NCBI GenBank assembly: GCA_023238725.1
Contig: CM041533.1
Span: forward strand, 22,472,176-22,536,175
Direction of reading: 5' to 3'
DNA length: 64,000 nucleotides
Source of the DNA: Scortum barcoo
Taxonomy: Eukaryota; Chordata; Actinopteri; Centrarchiformes; Terapontidae
Below, one piece after another: positions 35,576 to 49,000 of this stretch. Numbering within the stretch: the stretch's first letter is position 1; the number at the start of each line of letters is the position of its first letter. The notes under the pieces are model-generated. The model ran no database searches. It was not told where the DNA came from and worked only from the letters and a program-made list of their open reading frames with translations. A program made the position numbers and the translations under genes.

Positions 35576-38500
35576 TTAGACGTCGTCGTTGGGGCAGTGT
35601 GTTGGGGTGGGGGTGTAGACGGGGATGGCGACGTCGCTGATCTCCTGCACCCTCACAGGCCTGGGCGGGGTGACCAGGACGTAGTCGTACTCTCTGTGCA
35701 GCACCTTCTCGTACACGCTCTGCAGTCCCACCGTTTTGGGGATGTGGGCCTGGTAGTAGTTGTCCCTGCGGTGGGGGTCGCGGGGCAGGGAGGCCGTCTT
35801 GGAGAGGTTGCTGAAGGAGGACAGGGTCGGGGCCGGAGAGGGCGCCGCGTTGGCTCTCATGGCCGAAGGGCTCCAGCAGCGGTCTGAGTGACCCAGGACC
35901 TTACATTCACTGGTGCAAGCCCACAGAGCTGGAGGAGATGGAGGAGAGAAGATGGAGTGAGACTCTGAGCTGAAGAACAACACCTGTCTGACATAATTTC
36001 ATACAACGACTCCAGTGGATCCAGCAGTGTTCACGCTCTTACCATTTTGGCCGCCCATGGGAGGAACCACCACTCCATCCTTCTTCAGGCCGGTGTCTCC
36101 ACTGACATCACTGTCACTGTCATTGAAGTCACTGTCCCCCTTGCCACTGTCTTTGCCACTGAAGGCCGGGTCCCTGGCAGAGATGGTGGTGTAGGAGTTC
36201 CCCTTCCAAATGGTGATGGGCCTCACAGCCTCTTTGCCGTTGCCATAGCCAGGCAGGGTGGAGTATCCCTGCAGGGGGAGAGAGGAGAGAAAACAGAGGT
36301 TAGTGTCTGCTGGATGAACACTTGGCAGGTTGCTCGTTCTTGTGTGCCACCCTTCACCCACCCACCCCTGCAGTCTCAGGGGCCCCTCTCACCTCGTGTT
36401 TGTTCCCTCGCAGCTTGCTGTTGCTGTCTGAGTCATACACGCAGGGCACCTCGCTGCCGTCCTCTGAGGCCGAGCACATGTCGCTGCCCCCGGGGTGAGC
36501 CGAGGAGAAGCCGCTGGGCTGGCTGCTGTAGGAGTGTCCGTCAAAGCCCGCTCCTCCCCCGGTCGCGTGCAGAGGCAGGAGCGGGTTGTCGGCCACGTGG
36601 TTCCTGCCCCGCTCCAGAGTGCCCTTCTCCCCGTACGAGTCGCTGTCCTCTCCGCTCTTGTCCCGCTTGCGCCGGTTGCAGGTGGTGGCGATGAGGATGA
36701 TGGCGAGCAGCAGGAGCGTGCAGCTCCCCGCGAGGACGACGATGATCACCACTGACAGGTCCCACTGCGCGTGCACCTCGTCCCCGCCGCCCGCCTGGTA
36801 CACCGTCCTGTCGCTCGGCGGGGAGCCCGCGATGATGAGGAAGTGGAGCGTGGCGGTGGAGGTGAGCGCGGGCCGCCCGTTGTCACTCACAGTCACGGTC
36901 ACGCTCAGGGTTTCGTCCACGTCGTGGCTCAGCACCTGGTTCAGGTAGATCTCCCCCGTGGCTTTGTTGACGGAGAACACGGAGGGCTCCCCGGTGGCCA
37001 GCCCGTAGGACAGCTCCGAGTTCACGCCCTCGTCCGCGTCCCGCGCCTCCACCCGGGTGATGACGTAGCCGCTCGGTGCGTCCCGGGGCAGGAGGACTTC
37101 AGCGGAGCCGTTGTTGAGAGCCGGCTGGGTGATGACGGGCGCGTTGTCGTTCTGGTCCACGATCCGCACGTACACGTTGGCGCTGCCGGACAGGGGCGGG
37201 GAGCCGCCGTCGCTGGCCGTGATGCGGAGCTCCAGCTGTTTCACCACCTCGTAGTTGAAGCTCCGGAGCGCGTAAAGCGAGCCGCTGGCGGGGTCCAGAG
37301 ACACGAAGGTGGAAATGGGGGAGCCCATGAAGTACGTGTCCGCCAGTTTGTAGCTGACCTTCCCGTTTGACCCCATGTCCATGTCCCGCGCCACCACCGT
37401 GGTGATGTACGCGCCGGGCGCGTTGTTCTCCACCACCGCCACCTCGTACACCGGCTTACTGAACACCGGAGCGTTGTCGTTCTCGTCCGTCAGTCTGATG
37501 GTGTACTGAGTGATGGTCCTGAAGGGGGGGGAGCCCAGGTCCTCCGCCACCACGGTAAGGTTATACTCGGGGATTTTCTCCCGGTCCAGCGGGCTGGTGC
37601 TGACGATCATGAAGCTGTCCTCGTACGCCTGCTGCAGTCTGAAGTGGTCGTGTCCGTACAGCGTGCAGTGCACCTGCCCGTTGGCGCCGGAGTCTCTGTC
37701 CGAGGTGCTGACCAGAGCCACAAAACTCTCCCTGGCCGCCGCCTCGGTGATGTACGCTATCCCCGCCGTGATGGACGTCATGGGGGTGATGGAGATCTCC
37801 GGCGCGTTGTCGTTAACGTCCTGCACCTGCACCACAATTTTGCAGATGGCCGGGCTCGGGTTCGGACCCAGGTCGGTGGCCTGGACGTCAAACTCGTACG
37901 TGTTCTTACTTTCAAAGTCGATGGGGCTCTCCAGGGTGAGTCGCCCGGTCTTCCTGTCCACTCTGAAGAGTTGTCGTATTTCTGCGGGCACCTGGTTGCC
38001 GAACCCGTACACCACCTCTCCGTTCAGCCCCTCGTCCGGGTCCTCCGCGTTCAGGTCCAGCAGGAGGGAGCCCACCGGCGCGTCCTCGGGCAGGTCCACG
38101 GAGAAGCTGTTTCTGTCGAACACCGGGCTGTTGTCGTTGTAGTCTTTCACCTTGACGTTGATGCGCGTCGTTCCGGTGCGGGACGGGTTGCCGCCGTCCA
38201 TGGCGACCAGCTCCAGCGCGTAAGAAGCCTGCGTCTCCCGGTCCAGCTCCTTCATGAGCACCAGCTCCGCATATTTAACCCCGTCGGCCCTGCTGAGCAC
38301 GTCGATCGAAAAGTGGCTGTTGACGGAGATCTGGTAGCTTTGGATGTAGTTCACCCCGACGTCATCATCCACGGCGAAGTCCAGCGGGATCCGCGTGCCC
38401 ACCGCCGTGTTCTCGGAGATCTCCAGACTCGACTCTTTCCGGGGGAACTCGGGGGAGTTGTCGTTGATGTCCTTGACCTCCACCTCGACGTGGATGAGTT

Positions 38501-38849
38501 TGAACTGCTCTTTGGAGAAGCTGACCACGTCGAAAGCGATGAGGCAGTGCAGGGTGTGTTTGCAGATCCGCTCCCTGTCTATCCTCTCTCCGATGGCCAG
38601 CTGCCCGTCGCTCTCCCGCAGACGGATGAAAGAGGAGTTGAACTGTTTCATCATCCTGAAATTGGTCCTGGGGCCCCCCGAGGAAGGGGCTCCGGAGGAG
38701 ATGTCCTTGGCCAAGTTTCCAATCACCGTCCCCGGCGCGTCTTCCTCAAACGTCTGATATTTCACCGTCTTTCCTTGTGTGACAGCAGCCAGGCTCGCCA
38801 AACAGATGCAAACCAGCACCGACAGCCCGTTCCTCCCTGTTCCTCCCAT
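35576..38849 (-). CDS. pcdh8: Protocadherin-8 (paraxial protocadherin/arcadlin type)
   Basis: PCDH8 is a delta-2 protocadherin that tunes cell adhesion in paraxial mesoderm segmentation, gastrulation movements and synapses. Coding exons are 38849-36393 (819 codons), 36268-36043 and 35928-35576 (stop TAA), giving 1011 residues (human 1070). The start is the ATG of MGGTGRNGLSVLV, as no ATG lies upstream in frame. A signal peptide spans about 1-26. Six cadherin repeats have linkers DINDNSPEF (127), DYNDNSPVF (236), DVNDNAPEI (344), DENDNAPVF (455) and DQNDNAPVI (565). A membrane helix lies near 698-722, followed by CNRRKRDK. The cytosolic tail keeps vertebrate PCDH8 blocks: GKDSGKGDSDFNDSDSD, LWACTSECKVLGHSDRCWSP, LPRDPHRRDNYYQAH, PKTVGLQSVYEKVLHREYD. 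Sequons include NSS 71, NLT 430 and NGS 580. The large first exon is CpG-rich. Confidence 0.97.
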
Positions 38850-39170
38850 CTTGACACCTTCACTCCAAAATAATCTGAGATTCAGCAAACTGTCCGCGCT
38901 GAGTCCGATTTTAAAGTTTCAAGAAAACGCACGCGTAAAAAGCTGCTCCCTCCCCGACTCTCCGGGGGATGTTAGTGTTGTTGTGTGTAAAGCCTGTTAT
39001 AAATATTCCATATGTCTTTCAATGCGCACTCTGGATGCGCTCCTCTCCCTCTCTCTCTCTACTGGAGGTGTGCTGCTCTCTTAGCGCAAGAGGGCTGCAG
39101 TGTCTGCAGGAGGGTTTATACGGCGAGGCATGCAAATGAGCCGCACTGTGACCAATCCGGGCTTTGAGAG
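38850..39170 (-). promoter_or_regulatory. pcdh8: pcdh8 5' UTR and core promoter
   Basis: Read on the - strand toward the gene: an inverted CCAAT box (ATTGG, 39156-39152), then ATTTGCAT (39137-39130, octamer in inverted orientation), then TATAAA (39120-39115). This spacing puts the transcription start near 39085-39092 and gives a 5' UTR of about 240 bases. The ordered trio, close to a developmental gene, is strong circumstantial evidence. Octamers bind POU factors; which one acts here is not known. Confidence 0.6.
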
Positions 39171-40600
39171 GGGTGGGGGGCCAAAAAAAAGAAAAAAGAG
39201 GGGGGACTTCTGAAAGACCTCTAAACCCTGTTTAGAGATTCCTGGACTGTGCGGAGAAACTTGGCACCCAATATGTGGGCTAAACGCGGGGCTTGATTTA
39301 ATACAGGCGTAGTTTCCGTTGCTTGTTTATGTTCCCGGGGCTGTTAAAACGAGTCTGCGCACCGACACACATGAGAGGGGGTGAGCACAGAGATGCGCAG
39401 TGTCCCTGAGCTAGAGGACAAAGCATTTGAATAGGAGTATCTGCGCGGGATGCTGTACTTTATAGGCGCACTTTGGGTGGAGAAGAGATTTATGCGTAAG
39501 AGCTGCTCGGTTGGAGCCCCACGCACGCGTCCTGATGTGTAACTCGGACAGGGCTCTGACCCCTCCACCTCTGATAGGAAAATAACTCCAAGAATACGGC
39601 GTGATTTGTCCCAGACTGCCCTGATCCGCTCGCCCAGACAGATACGATTTCATATAATGGACTTAATGATAGACCCATAACGCTGAGACAGCTTGACATG
39701 CGGAATAATGGCCGGAGATCGGAAAGAATGTGGTGTAACTGGTGGTAATAGCATCATTTAAGCGCTCATTTTATTCTCATTAATAAATTCAATAAATTTG
39801 CTCTGTCTTCTATTATTCATCCCCCCAGTGTGTTGTAATCCAGCAATTGTTTGCCTATCAGATCATATCTGAGGCTGGAAAAAGGGACTGTATCCACTTA
39901 AACATTGATTTTTATTCTAATTCGGTCTCAGCTCAGATCGGCTCACGAGATGTCTTGTGCGCACGCGAGAGAGAGAGAGAGAGACAGACAGGGGGGGGGG
40001 TCTTTTTTTAATTAAAGCCGGTGTAACGGCCCGGTTTAACATGCGATTCTCCTTGGCCTCGCCTGCCAGAACAGAGAGGCGCAGGTGAAGAAGACACACA
40101 CACACACACACACACTGACACAGGCGGTCACGCACGCACTCACACAGCCTTCCACGAACCCGTTACAAATGGGATTTGGCTGTAAACGCAGGGGGGATTT
40201 ATCAGGATTTCAATAGTGAGATTATATCAAAGGCGTATGAAGCCCTCGTTAGTAGTGGCGGGATAATGGCGTGGCAGGGTCTCTCTTTGCAGCCGTCCAT
40301 GCCGGCATTGTGGCCCCTGAGCCGGTCTGTGGGGACCCCAACCCCCGCTGCCTCCATGCAGCCCTGCGCCTAACTGCAGCATAATGAGGCAAAGCCACAT
40401 GCAGCCTTTGTACCATCCCTCCGTCCTTATTCTCTCCCCCCGTACGCCCACCTCTCTCCCCAAGACCTGCCCCGGTCCCGGCCCCGACTCCTTTCATTAC
40501 GGGGAGATGGGAGATGAATTGGCCTGGACATCAGGGTCCCTCCTATTAAAATACATTTAGAGAGAGCCGGGCCCCGTCACGGCTCCTTAAGAGATTTTCT
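39171..40600. other. pcdh8 upstream flank
   Basis: No gene is recognised. A G-rich run lies at 39171-39205, a GA run at 39967-39990, and a CA run at 40095-40114. Unique, repeat-free sequence at 40165-40420 (including ATTATATCAAAGGCGTATGA) is a candidate enhancer by composition only. Confidence 0.4.
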
Positions 40601-40655
40601 CATTCTTGCCATTGGACTCAGTCTCTTTCTCTCTTTCCCTCTCTTCCCTATTCAA

Positions 40656-40679
40656 CCCCCCCCCCCCCCCCCCCCCCCC

Positions 40680-40725
<46 letters not shown>
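40656..40725. repeat. Poly-C run joined to (CA)n
   Basis: Twenty-five C (40656-40680) are followed directly by AG and a pure CA run (40683-40725). Such compound tracts are length-unstable and error-prone, so the base count is uncertain. Confidence 0.9.
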
Positions 40726-40727
<2 letters not shown>

Positions 40728-43700
40728 CCCTCTCTTTCACTCTCACACACAGAGCTTTTTCAGGGGCAACACTTGCCTTGCAGTAGAAGCTAATATCACT
40801 TGGCATGTTCTATAAAGAACCCATCTGCCACAGAAAGTCAAACAGGAGACACCTGAATGGACAACACGGAGTCAGGCAGCTTGCATAGTTAGACACAGTC
40901 AGGCCTGTCCCAAACGATAAGCAGACAGCAGTCTGTCGTTAATTAAGGTCATCACAGCAAAACTATCAGCTCCTGCAGCGCTGTTGTACAAGTATTGGCA
41001 GCACTCTCCAATCAGGCAGCTTTATAAAGAGTTTATAACTTGTAACTAAGGGGGGGGTTATGGTTTATTAATCATTTACTCCAGCTTTAAAGACCAGTTA
41101 TGATCAATTGACAAGAACAACTTTTGAGTTGCCAGGTTGAGGAAAACCCCTTTGATTGGTTGATTGATCACATTTCGCTGTAAATACAGAAAACGATTAG
41201 TGATGATTAGTGGGTTAGAAAGTGGGGAAGGGGTTGTAATCTTTGGTAGAACAGGGTATTTTTTTTCTCTCATCCTCATCCTACTTTTTAGAAAAGGGCT
41301 GACGAAACTCATATATTAACAACCCATTAAGCATTTATTATTGGATTATCAGCTTTCATATCTGCCTTATTAAATGAAAGGATAAACACCACGTGACCCT
41401 GTCAATGTGTAAGTAATGGTCAGATCTGATACACGAAGCATTAGTAAGTGGTTTATAAAAGGTGCAAACTATAACGATGTGAGGATAACACAACAGCATC
41501 ATTCAGTCTGATCGTGTCAGCGCTGTGCGGTGTGTCCACAGTGGAGGCTCCACTGAGGCGCAGTAATAATGTGCTGAGTGCGGGGCTGCTGTGAGAATCC
41601 TCCTGTTTATTCTCATTTCTTTATGTGTTTGGAGTACACAGGACTCCGCTCAGCGCGCTCTCTCTCTCTCACTCACACACAGACACACAGAGCAATCAAA
41701 AGCAAATTACACTATGTTGAGGCTCGCCTCGCGGATTAAACTCCCCGCACATTACAAAGACAAGGAGACTTTCTTACAATGTCTGACGGGCTTTTGCATC
41801 CCTCCTCCTCCCCATCCTCCCTCCAAAAAAAGCAAAGCTGTCATCTGAAGGACACACACACCTAAAAGAAAAAAAATAATTCTCTCACGTGATCACCGTG
41901 TCAATCTCGCCCGTCTGCACGCGAGTTCAACAATAGCAGAATTAGAGAGAGTCTCCAAAATCCCCTCTATTCTTCACGGGACCTATTAGCATTTTCTTTA
42001 ACATATATAAATATATCTTTGGAGGATCCCCCCCTCCCCTCCTTTCTTTCCTTTCTTCAGCATTGTGGTCCCATTTGCTCTAGTGATCGTCGGGTATTCG
42101 GGGTCTGTAGCCGCTCGCCCGATCCCTGCCTCTTGTTGGGGCTTAAGTCATTGAGATGGAAATGGGCGATTTGGTCTCCTTTGTCCGGCAGATAAGCGGT
42201 GGAAGGAGAAAGTGGGGAGAGAGAGCAGGAGGGTGAGAAAGCAGAGATGTATGTGTGTGTGTGTGGGGGGGGTCTAAAATAATCGATCACTGCGCTGAAC
42301 CCGCTTCACCCCCCCACCCCCATCCCCTCTCAGCTAACCTTTGCTTAACTCGCGTGCCATCACAAGCACAGAGTCCTAATTGGTTCCACGCACTAATTAT
42401 CCAATTATCACCTCTCCACTGGAGGAGCGCACTCCAGGGCTCGGCCGGGTAATGGCCACCTCCTCTGCACTATTGATGACAGTGATTAGGAGTGAATGCG
42501 CCCATCAGCTCGAGAGAGTGCAACACTTGAGAAACTTGTGTCCCGACTCCCTTTCGGAGGTCTTTCAGCAGATGATCCCACTGCACTCACAGAGGGCTGA
42601 TGCACCCATTCAGCACGCAGTATTATTCCCAAACTCTTAAAGAAAATTGAAGACATGATCGAGTGGTGCGCAGGTTAATTAGGCTCTTTTGTGTGGCCCT
42701 AACAAGGTGGTGCAGAGAGGCTGCAGAATCCGAGTCTGGCTCTGCTGTTGGGGTCATAACATTTCACAAACAGCCCAGAGAACTAGTCCATTCTTAACAG
42801 AAAGTGTTATTTCTCACAAAGTAACTTACTTGAAAGTTGTTTCTGTAAGTGTCTTTAAGGGGTGATATGAAAATGAGTAAGGCTGTGAGACAGCTGAACA
42901 GTATGTTTCACTTTGTGAAAATTGAAAATGATAAAGTAAATCTGAACCAATTAATCAATGAGATAATCCACTGTTCTGAAAATCAGTCCATGTCCTTCTT
43001 TAACATTTTTTTGCCAACTTCTCCAGTGTGATTATGTAAAGCTACAGTCTAGAGATAACTTTAGATAACATCTTTGGATTTTGAACTTCATCAGACAAAA
43101 TAAGACACCTGAAGATGTCCCTTCACTAAGTTATTTGTTTGGCTTTATTTCTGACATTTTACAGACAATTCAATTGATCAATTAATAAATGAGATAGTTA
43201 GAGATAAATAAGTACAAAATAGACGTGTTTGACTAAAACACCACAACATGTGAAAATAAACTGGCCAACAGTTGTAATAATATAACAGTAATATAACCGT
43301 TGAATTGGCACAACTTATTTAAGTTACCCCAATCTGAACCTTAATATTTAATTTTAACAAAATAAAGAAACTCTCCCCTGCCATCCCAAAAATGTCAGAC
43401 TACCACACCTTTAGCCAAAAGAAATATTACACAACTCTCTTCTGATCATTTTCCTACACTCCCTAAGTCAGTGACATAAACTGCTTCAATGATTAGTGTG
43501 TCTCAGTTAAAGATCGTTGGATGAAACGGCATTTAACTGCACTGTCAATATGCATATATAAATAGTTTTATGGAAAGCGACTGATAACGCTGTAAGAGAC
43601 ATGTTGGTATTATACGTCCGGACCTGCAGTGAGCAGGGTCTGAATGGAGCAGCAGACATGGTCTGGCACCAGATCGCCACCAGATTGGTAACGTCCAGTT

Positions 43701-44800
43701 ACATTAAACATTTATTCTCTCTTTACTCCATCTCTTTTCCCCCTTTAGTTAACTTCTGCCCCGATCCATCACCGTTCATCCCATCTGCCGCTGATAGCTG
43801 CAACACTTTGAATAAATTCCTCCTCACAAACAAAGCGGTTAACATCTCATGAATGCAGCTTTTTTTACACCCCGCACACAGATTGTGGGGAAACTTTAGG
43901 GCCGGAGGAGTAACCAGCGCAAAGAAATCTGTCCGCAGACACTCCCTCCTCTCTTCCACTTCATTACCAGCATTGTGCTCGGGAGCGCGCAATCTGTGCG
44001 GCCGTCTCCGCCCGGCCCCGCAAGCTTTCTAATGACTTTCCAATGATGATTTAAAGGCTCGCACTCCCACCCCCCTTTTTTTGCACCGCGAGCTCCTCGC
44101 ACCTCCCCATCTCATTCTTTCATTCTTCTTACGCTGCTTTTGAATCTCATCCGCCTTTGTCCGGAGCTGTTTCCATCACCGGGATCCAGGGTGAGGTCAG
44201 GAGGAGCGCACATAAAGATTCACACATCAGGCCCGAATAAAAGGGGCGATCTATAGGGGAGGTACACGGGGCCAACTCTGCCCCCTGCCTCGGTCCACTA
44301 TAGTGGGAAAGAATCAGAGGCTTGTGTCTGCTCTGAGGCTGTTTTGCGCAGACAAGTTTCTCCAAACGCCTCGCCTCCTTATTCTGAAGACAAACACGAA
44401 CTCAAAAGTTTGCGTGTGAGGTATAGCGAGATGCTCAGGGGGCGGTGTTTGTGTGTGTGTGTGTGTGTGTGGGCACACCTGATGGTTCGCAGTGCGCCAG
44501 ATTGTGCCGTGCTTCGGATGAACAGATGGGGGTGGATGAGTTAAGAGAAGCATGGAGGGAGGGAATGGCAGACGTCTGCATATCACTCATGTGAAGTTAT
44601 GTCTCTCCTTCTTCTCTCGGTCCACGTGCGTTAAAAAATGCAGATGAGCTGCATTTGATGTGTGCAGGCTGATGTGGACAAAAGCAGGTTGGTGTAGCCG
44701 TAAGTGCCTGTGAGAATTAATCAATCAATGGGGCATTGTCCGAGGCTCGTGGGGATCAACAGGGAGGATTTTACTGGCCAAATGTCTCTTAACATCCTCC
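40726..44800. other. Gene desert upstream of pcdh8, part 1
   Basis: No coding region is recognised. Unique, moderately GC-rich islands lie at 42080-42250, 42640-42770 (GGTTAATTAGGCTCTTTTGT) and 43870-44120. They stand out from AT-rich surroundings and are candidate non-coding regulatory elements. A GT run is at 44448-44471. Confidence 0.35.
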
Positions 44801-44839
44801 TGGTGAGAGCTTAGTCCTCTTGTAGACCAGTGGTGTTAA

Positions 44840-45080
44840 AGAAGCAACCACGGTGTAAAAAAATACTCTGTTACAAGTAAACGTCCTGCATTCAAAATCC
44901 TAAAAGTACAAAAGTATTAGCCTCAAAATATACTTAAAGTACCAAAAGTACTCATTACAACCCATTTCACATTCATTTATTAGATCATTGTATTGGTGAT
45001 GCATTAATGTGCACTTCATGTTAATGCTGCAGAAAGTAAAGGTGGAGCTAATTTGAACTATGTTATGTACTCCTGGGAAG
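44840..45080 (+). repeat. Teleost dispersed repeat (AAGTAAACGTCCTGCATTC family)
   Basis: Recognised by ACTCTGTTACAAGTAAACGT, CCTGCATTCAAAATCCTAAA, then AAAGTACAAAAGTATTAGCC and AAAGTAAAGGTGGAGCTAAT. A fragment from the other end of the family (ATAAATGTAGTGGAGTGTAA ... ACTCCACCACTGG) is at 54603-54681. No coding remnant is seen. Confidence 0.6.
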
Positions 45081-45359
45081 CTTAACCATACATGTATAAT
45101 TAATTATTTTATATTCTGTATTAATAATCTAAATCTGCACTGTTGTACACACAGTAGTGACACACACCATCCCTGCATGAAAGATGAATATACAGCCAAA
45201 GTGCTTAAGTGTGATGTTGATGTAAAAATATTAACACACTTTAACAGCTGCTCCTGAGACAGATCAGCTCAATCACACAGTTATTTAGAGCTACAGTCAC
45301 TGAAAAATCCTCTCTGATAAAGGCATGTTCACACACAGATTTAATGATGTCTGATCTGC

Positions 45360-46070
45360 ACCATCACTTTGGTACAGATTAAATTATCTCAACAACTGCT
45401 GGATGGATTTCCATGAAATGCTGTAAAAACATTCATGGTCCCCGGGGAATAAAGCCAAACATCTTTAGTGATCCCTGACTTTTCCTCCAGAGATTTGGGT
45501 TTTTTGTGAAATATCTCAGCAACTATCCTGTGGAATGCCATGCAGATGTTCATGGTACCTGAAGGACGCATACTAATGAATTTTGCCCTGCCCCTACCAG
45601 AAAATTTGTATTTATGCAGTGAAACATCCAGATGGAGTGGCACAAATGTGTATATTCATGTATCCTACTGGGGCCCTTAACTTTTCTTCTTTAGCACCAC
45701 AATGAGTATGGCATTTATGGCTTAGATTGAAATGTCTCATCAGCTAGCCTAATGGATGGATTAGTCTAAAATTTGGTGTAGACATTCATTCATTCATTTA
45801 ACAGCATCATCAGGACATAGGTTTAATTTGTTCACTACTTTTGTTGATGATGAAATAAAATATGCAAAACTAACAACACCCCAGTCAGCCTCATCTGTAC
45901 TTTGTCTTTAGTGCAACTAGTAGCAACTGTTAGCATTCTCACATGCGCTGCTATGAAGATGCACATACAGGAAACATTATTTCTCTTTATCATCAGCATA
46001 TTAGCACGCTGTCGATAGCATTTGGCTCAAAGCACCACTGTGCCTAAGAACAGAGGCGTACATGGAAGTT
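45360..46070 (-). repeat. GCTAAC-rich teleost repeat, reverse copy
   Basis: It starts with CAACAACTGCTGGATGGATT, TCCATGAAATGCTG and ATTCATGGTCCCC, with a second diverged unit (CAGCAACTATCCTGTGGAAT) about 130 bases on. It ends with AGCATTTGGCTCAAAGCACC. Orientation is opposite to the copies at 3527, 58870 and 62735. The internal doubling of the CAACTATTGGATGGATT unit is typical of this family in my recollection. Confidence 0.65.
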
Positions 46071-49000
46071 TACTCTTGATCATTGACATCAGTGTAAGTA
46101 ACTAAATGATCTCAGCTCAAAGGTCTACTTACTACCTTCTCTGACTTTCTGCCACTTCATGCAGTCTCCATTCTGTAAATAGACCTGACTCAGGTGTCAT
46201 CACGTGGACTAAGTGTGGTCTGTCTTTGGTTACATGATAACAGCATGCATGTTTTACGTTGACTCCTTGCTGAATGGCTTTACCGACCTTGTGTCAGAGC
46301 CACTGTTTCAAAAAGGATGTGAACTGCTACATTTTTCAAAACACAAGGTGCTGCTCTGCTCAACTATCTTCTTTATACTGATCAGAGACATAAAGTGCTC
46401 CTGATGAGATCAAAGATTTTCATCTGCAGTCTAACAAACAAATAGGTCATTTTTTCTCCTGTGTGGGCTTATGGCATCTTATCTTTAATGATACATTTCA
46501 TTATCATAGGCAAACTTTGCGGCCGACTTCTCTCTGCAAGTGATTACCATCATGAATAAAAACATTACACAACAACACAGGCTTATTAGCTCTTTAACTT
46601 TAAGCAATAACCCACTAACCTACTTTATAGACTGTATGAGTCACATAAGACAATCACTGAGTGCATTAGCAGCCAAGGTGGAAACGCTTCTTTAACTTGC
46701 CTATTTGATAGGCAACAGAACTCCCACTCTCACTTACTTTGTAATTCCTCTCTCTTATCTCCTCTCCCACTCCTTTTCCACCTTACCTTTGCCTATTTCT
46801 CTCTCTTTTTCTCTACTTTTTCTTGCCGTTTCAAGTCCTCGCAGCGCTATTTAGAGCATGGCACAGGGCTATATTAATGTGACTAAAGAGGATTGTACAG
46901 GTAACACAAGTCCAGCTGGCAGTAAGCTCGGTGGTGCGGTTCCTCTCTCACAGAGCATTAAAGCTCCCCTGTTTATGGAGTCACCCTCCATAAACAATGC
47001 TATATAATTCTCTTTGAACGTTACAGCACATGCCTCACATAAAACAATGCAAAATATGAGGGGACACCACGCACACCCACACATACAGTACACAAGCTAT
47101 TCACACACGCACATACACAAAAGGCAGGCTGCAGCGCACGTGCACAAAACCACAGCATTATGCGATCAGCGTGTCCTCTCTGCATGTGCCAGCAGGACTT
47201 TGAAGGGATACATTGTTTTCCCTTGGGAGTGAACAACCACCAAAGACAAATAACTATATTCAACAAATAGTCTATATGCACTAAAACGCCTCACACCAAA
47301 ACAAAAACTGAAACATCTCTCGGCGGACTATAGAGCTAATCAATATTTCAGCAGCTCGCCCTTGATTGTTCATGCAGGCCATGAGAGGGCTAATGAGGCG
47401 AAGCTGCAAAGACAATGTTCTCACCAAAGTAGGCTATCTGCTAAAGGACAAAACTATCTTTCAGATCTCCTGGATCAGTCGTACCCAGGAAGAGATGCTA
47501 CTGAAGTGAACCACCGGAGACCTTCCACTGCATGACAGCTCATGAGTAGGCTTATCTGTCTGAGAGCACAGATGTGGTTCCCTCTGATCTGGGGTGTCAA
47601 AGTCCTCACACCTCATATGCTGTTTGTTGTCAGTGCACTTTGAATTGCACTCTATGTGGGAAAAGTGGTATGCAAATAAATGACACTTGATGGACTGACA
47701 ACAAATTGAGAGCTTGAGTTATGAGGTTTTAATCGAAGTTACCACAAATAGATCTTTGAGTGGGTCACTTACATAGTGTGTTTAAGTAGCCATATGAGTT
47801 TGAATATTTATAAAGACAAAATCTTTACATCAGTTTGACTAAAGGACTGTGAAAAAAATTCCAGGGCATCAGAAAAGGAGTGAGAGACTTTTGTGTTTTT
47901 TTATAGTTCTAAATGAAGGCTATTTTTTTCAGCCTTCCTTTATCATATACTTAATAATTACACAAACAGTGACATCGGAAACTGTCTCTGTATCACGGCT
48001 TTATTAATTGGTACACTGGTGGTGACACTGTTATGTGATTTTGACATGACATGTTGCAGTTGTAAGTCAGAGCAGGGTACAAAGAAAACATGAATAACCC
48101 TGGGGAGGGCCTCGCACCACCAAAATAATTTTCGTACTGTCTCTAAATGTGATGTTAAATATTGAATCGCGAAATCTGCACCTCACCCAGAAAAAATATT
48201 TTGACTTAACACACAAATGCAGAAATAAAAAAGTTATGGTTGCAGGACTACAAATTCAAGTGATAAAGTTATGAAATGCTGTTAGCGTGCTTTATTTTGG
48301 GTCTCCATCGCCATCAAAGAGAAAAAAACAAGCTATGTAAACACAGAGATCCTTGCAGGCACACTAACACACACAGCAGGCAACACCCAATTATCTTATC
48401 TCACAATAAATGAGAAATAGTCAAATTAGTATTGGGTCTGGGAAGTAGCTTCATAGATTAGAATATAGAAAGGGGTGGAAAACATCCTCACAATTCCTCA
48501 CAGACCCTCGACACAAAGCCAAATGTAGGCTATTTCATAAAACTACAACCCCGTGTCATCAAAGCTCTCCCTGCGGAGGCGTTATTCTTGATCGCTCCTC
48601 CCGTCTAAGCGCCCTATTTCTCCACATAGTCATCTTTGTTTGCAACACTTGTCTCGCGTCACTAAGAGGAAAAAAACCCACGTTCGATTCATCTTAACAG
48701 TTTGTGTGTCACTGGGGAAAAAAATGGGTGAAACTTTAAAAAATTCAGGCTTTGTTGCCAGAGAACAGAAGGCTGACAAAGTTTTATAGAGGCAGCCATG
48801 AAGTTCTGCCTCATTAGATAGAATAGCTGTTCTATATTCAGGGTCTCTGTGGGGCTAACAAACGCAATGAGTGGGCCAAACTCGGTTCGTTCCGCCAGAG
48901 CAAGGGCCCTTTTGTTTGTGTTTGGTGGGTGGGGTTGGCTGGGGTACAGGGGCCAGGCGGGCCCTTCAAAACCTGGATTTCACCACAGCTGAGCAGACTA

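Noticed and set aside
37644..38873. A 409-codon open frame on the + strand opposite pcdh8 exon 1
   Set aside because: It is the antisense shadow of a GC-rich, stop-poor cadherin exon. It matches no protein I know and has no splice or promoter context.
47634..47690. Octamer ATGCAAAT at 47670-47677 as a regulatory site
   Set aside because: It lies in a GCACTTTGAATTGCACTC...TGCAAATAAA stretch that looks like the tail of an old retroelement, so the match is probably incidental.
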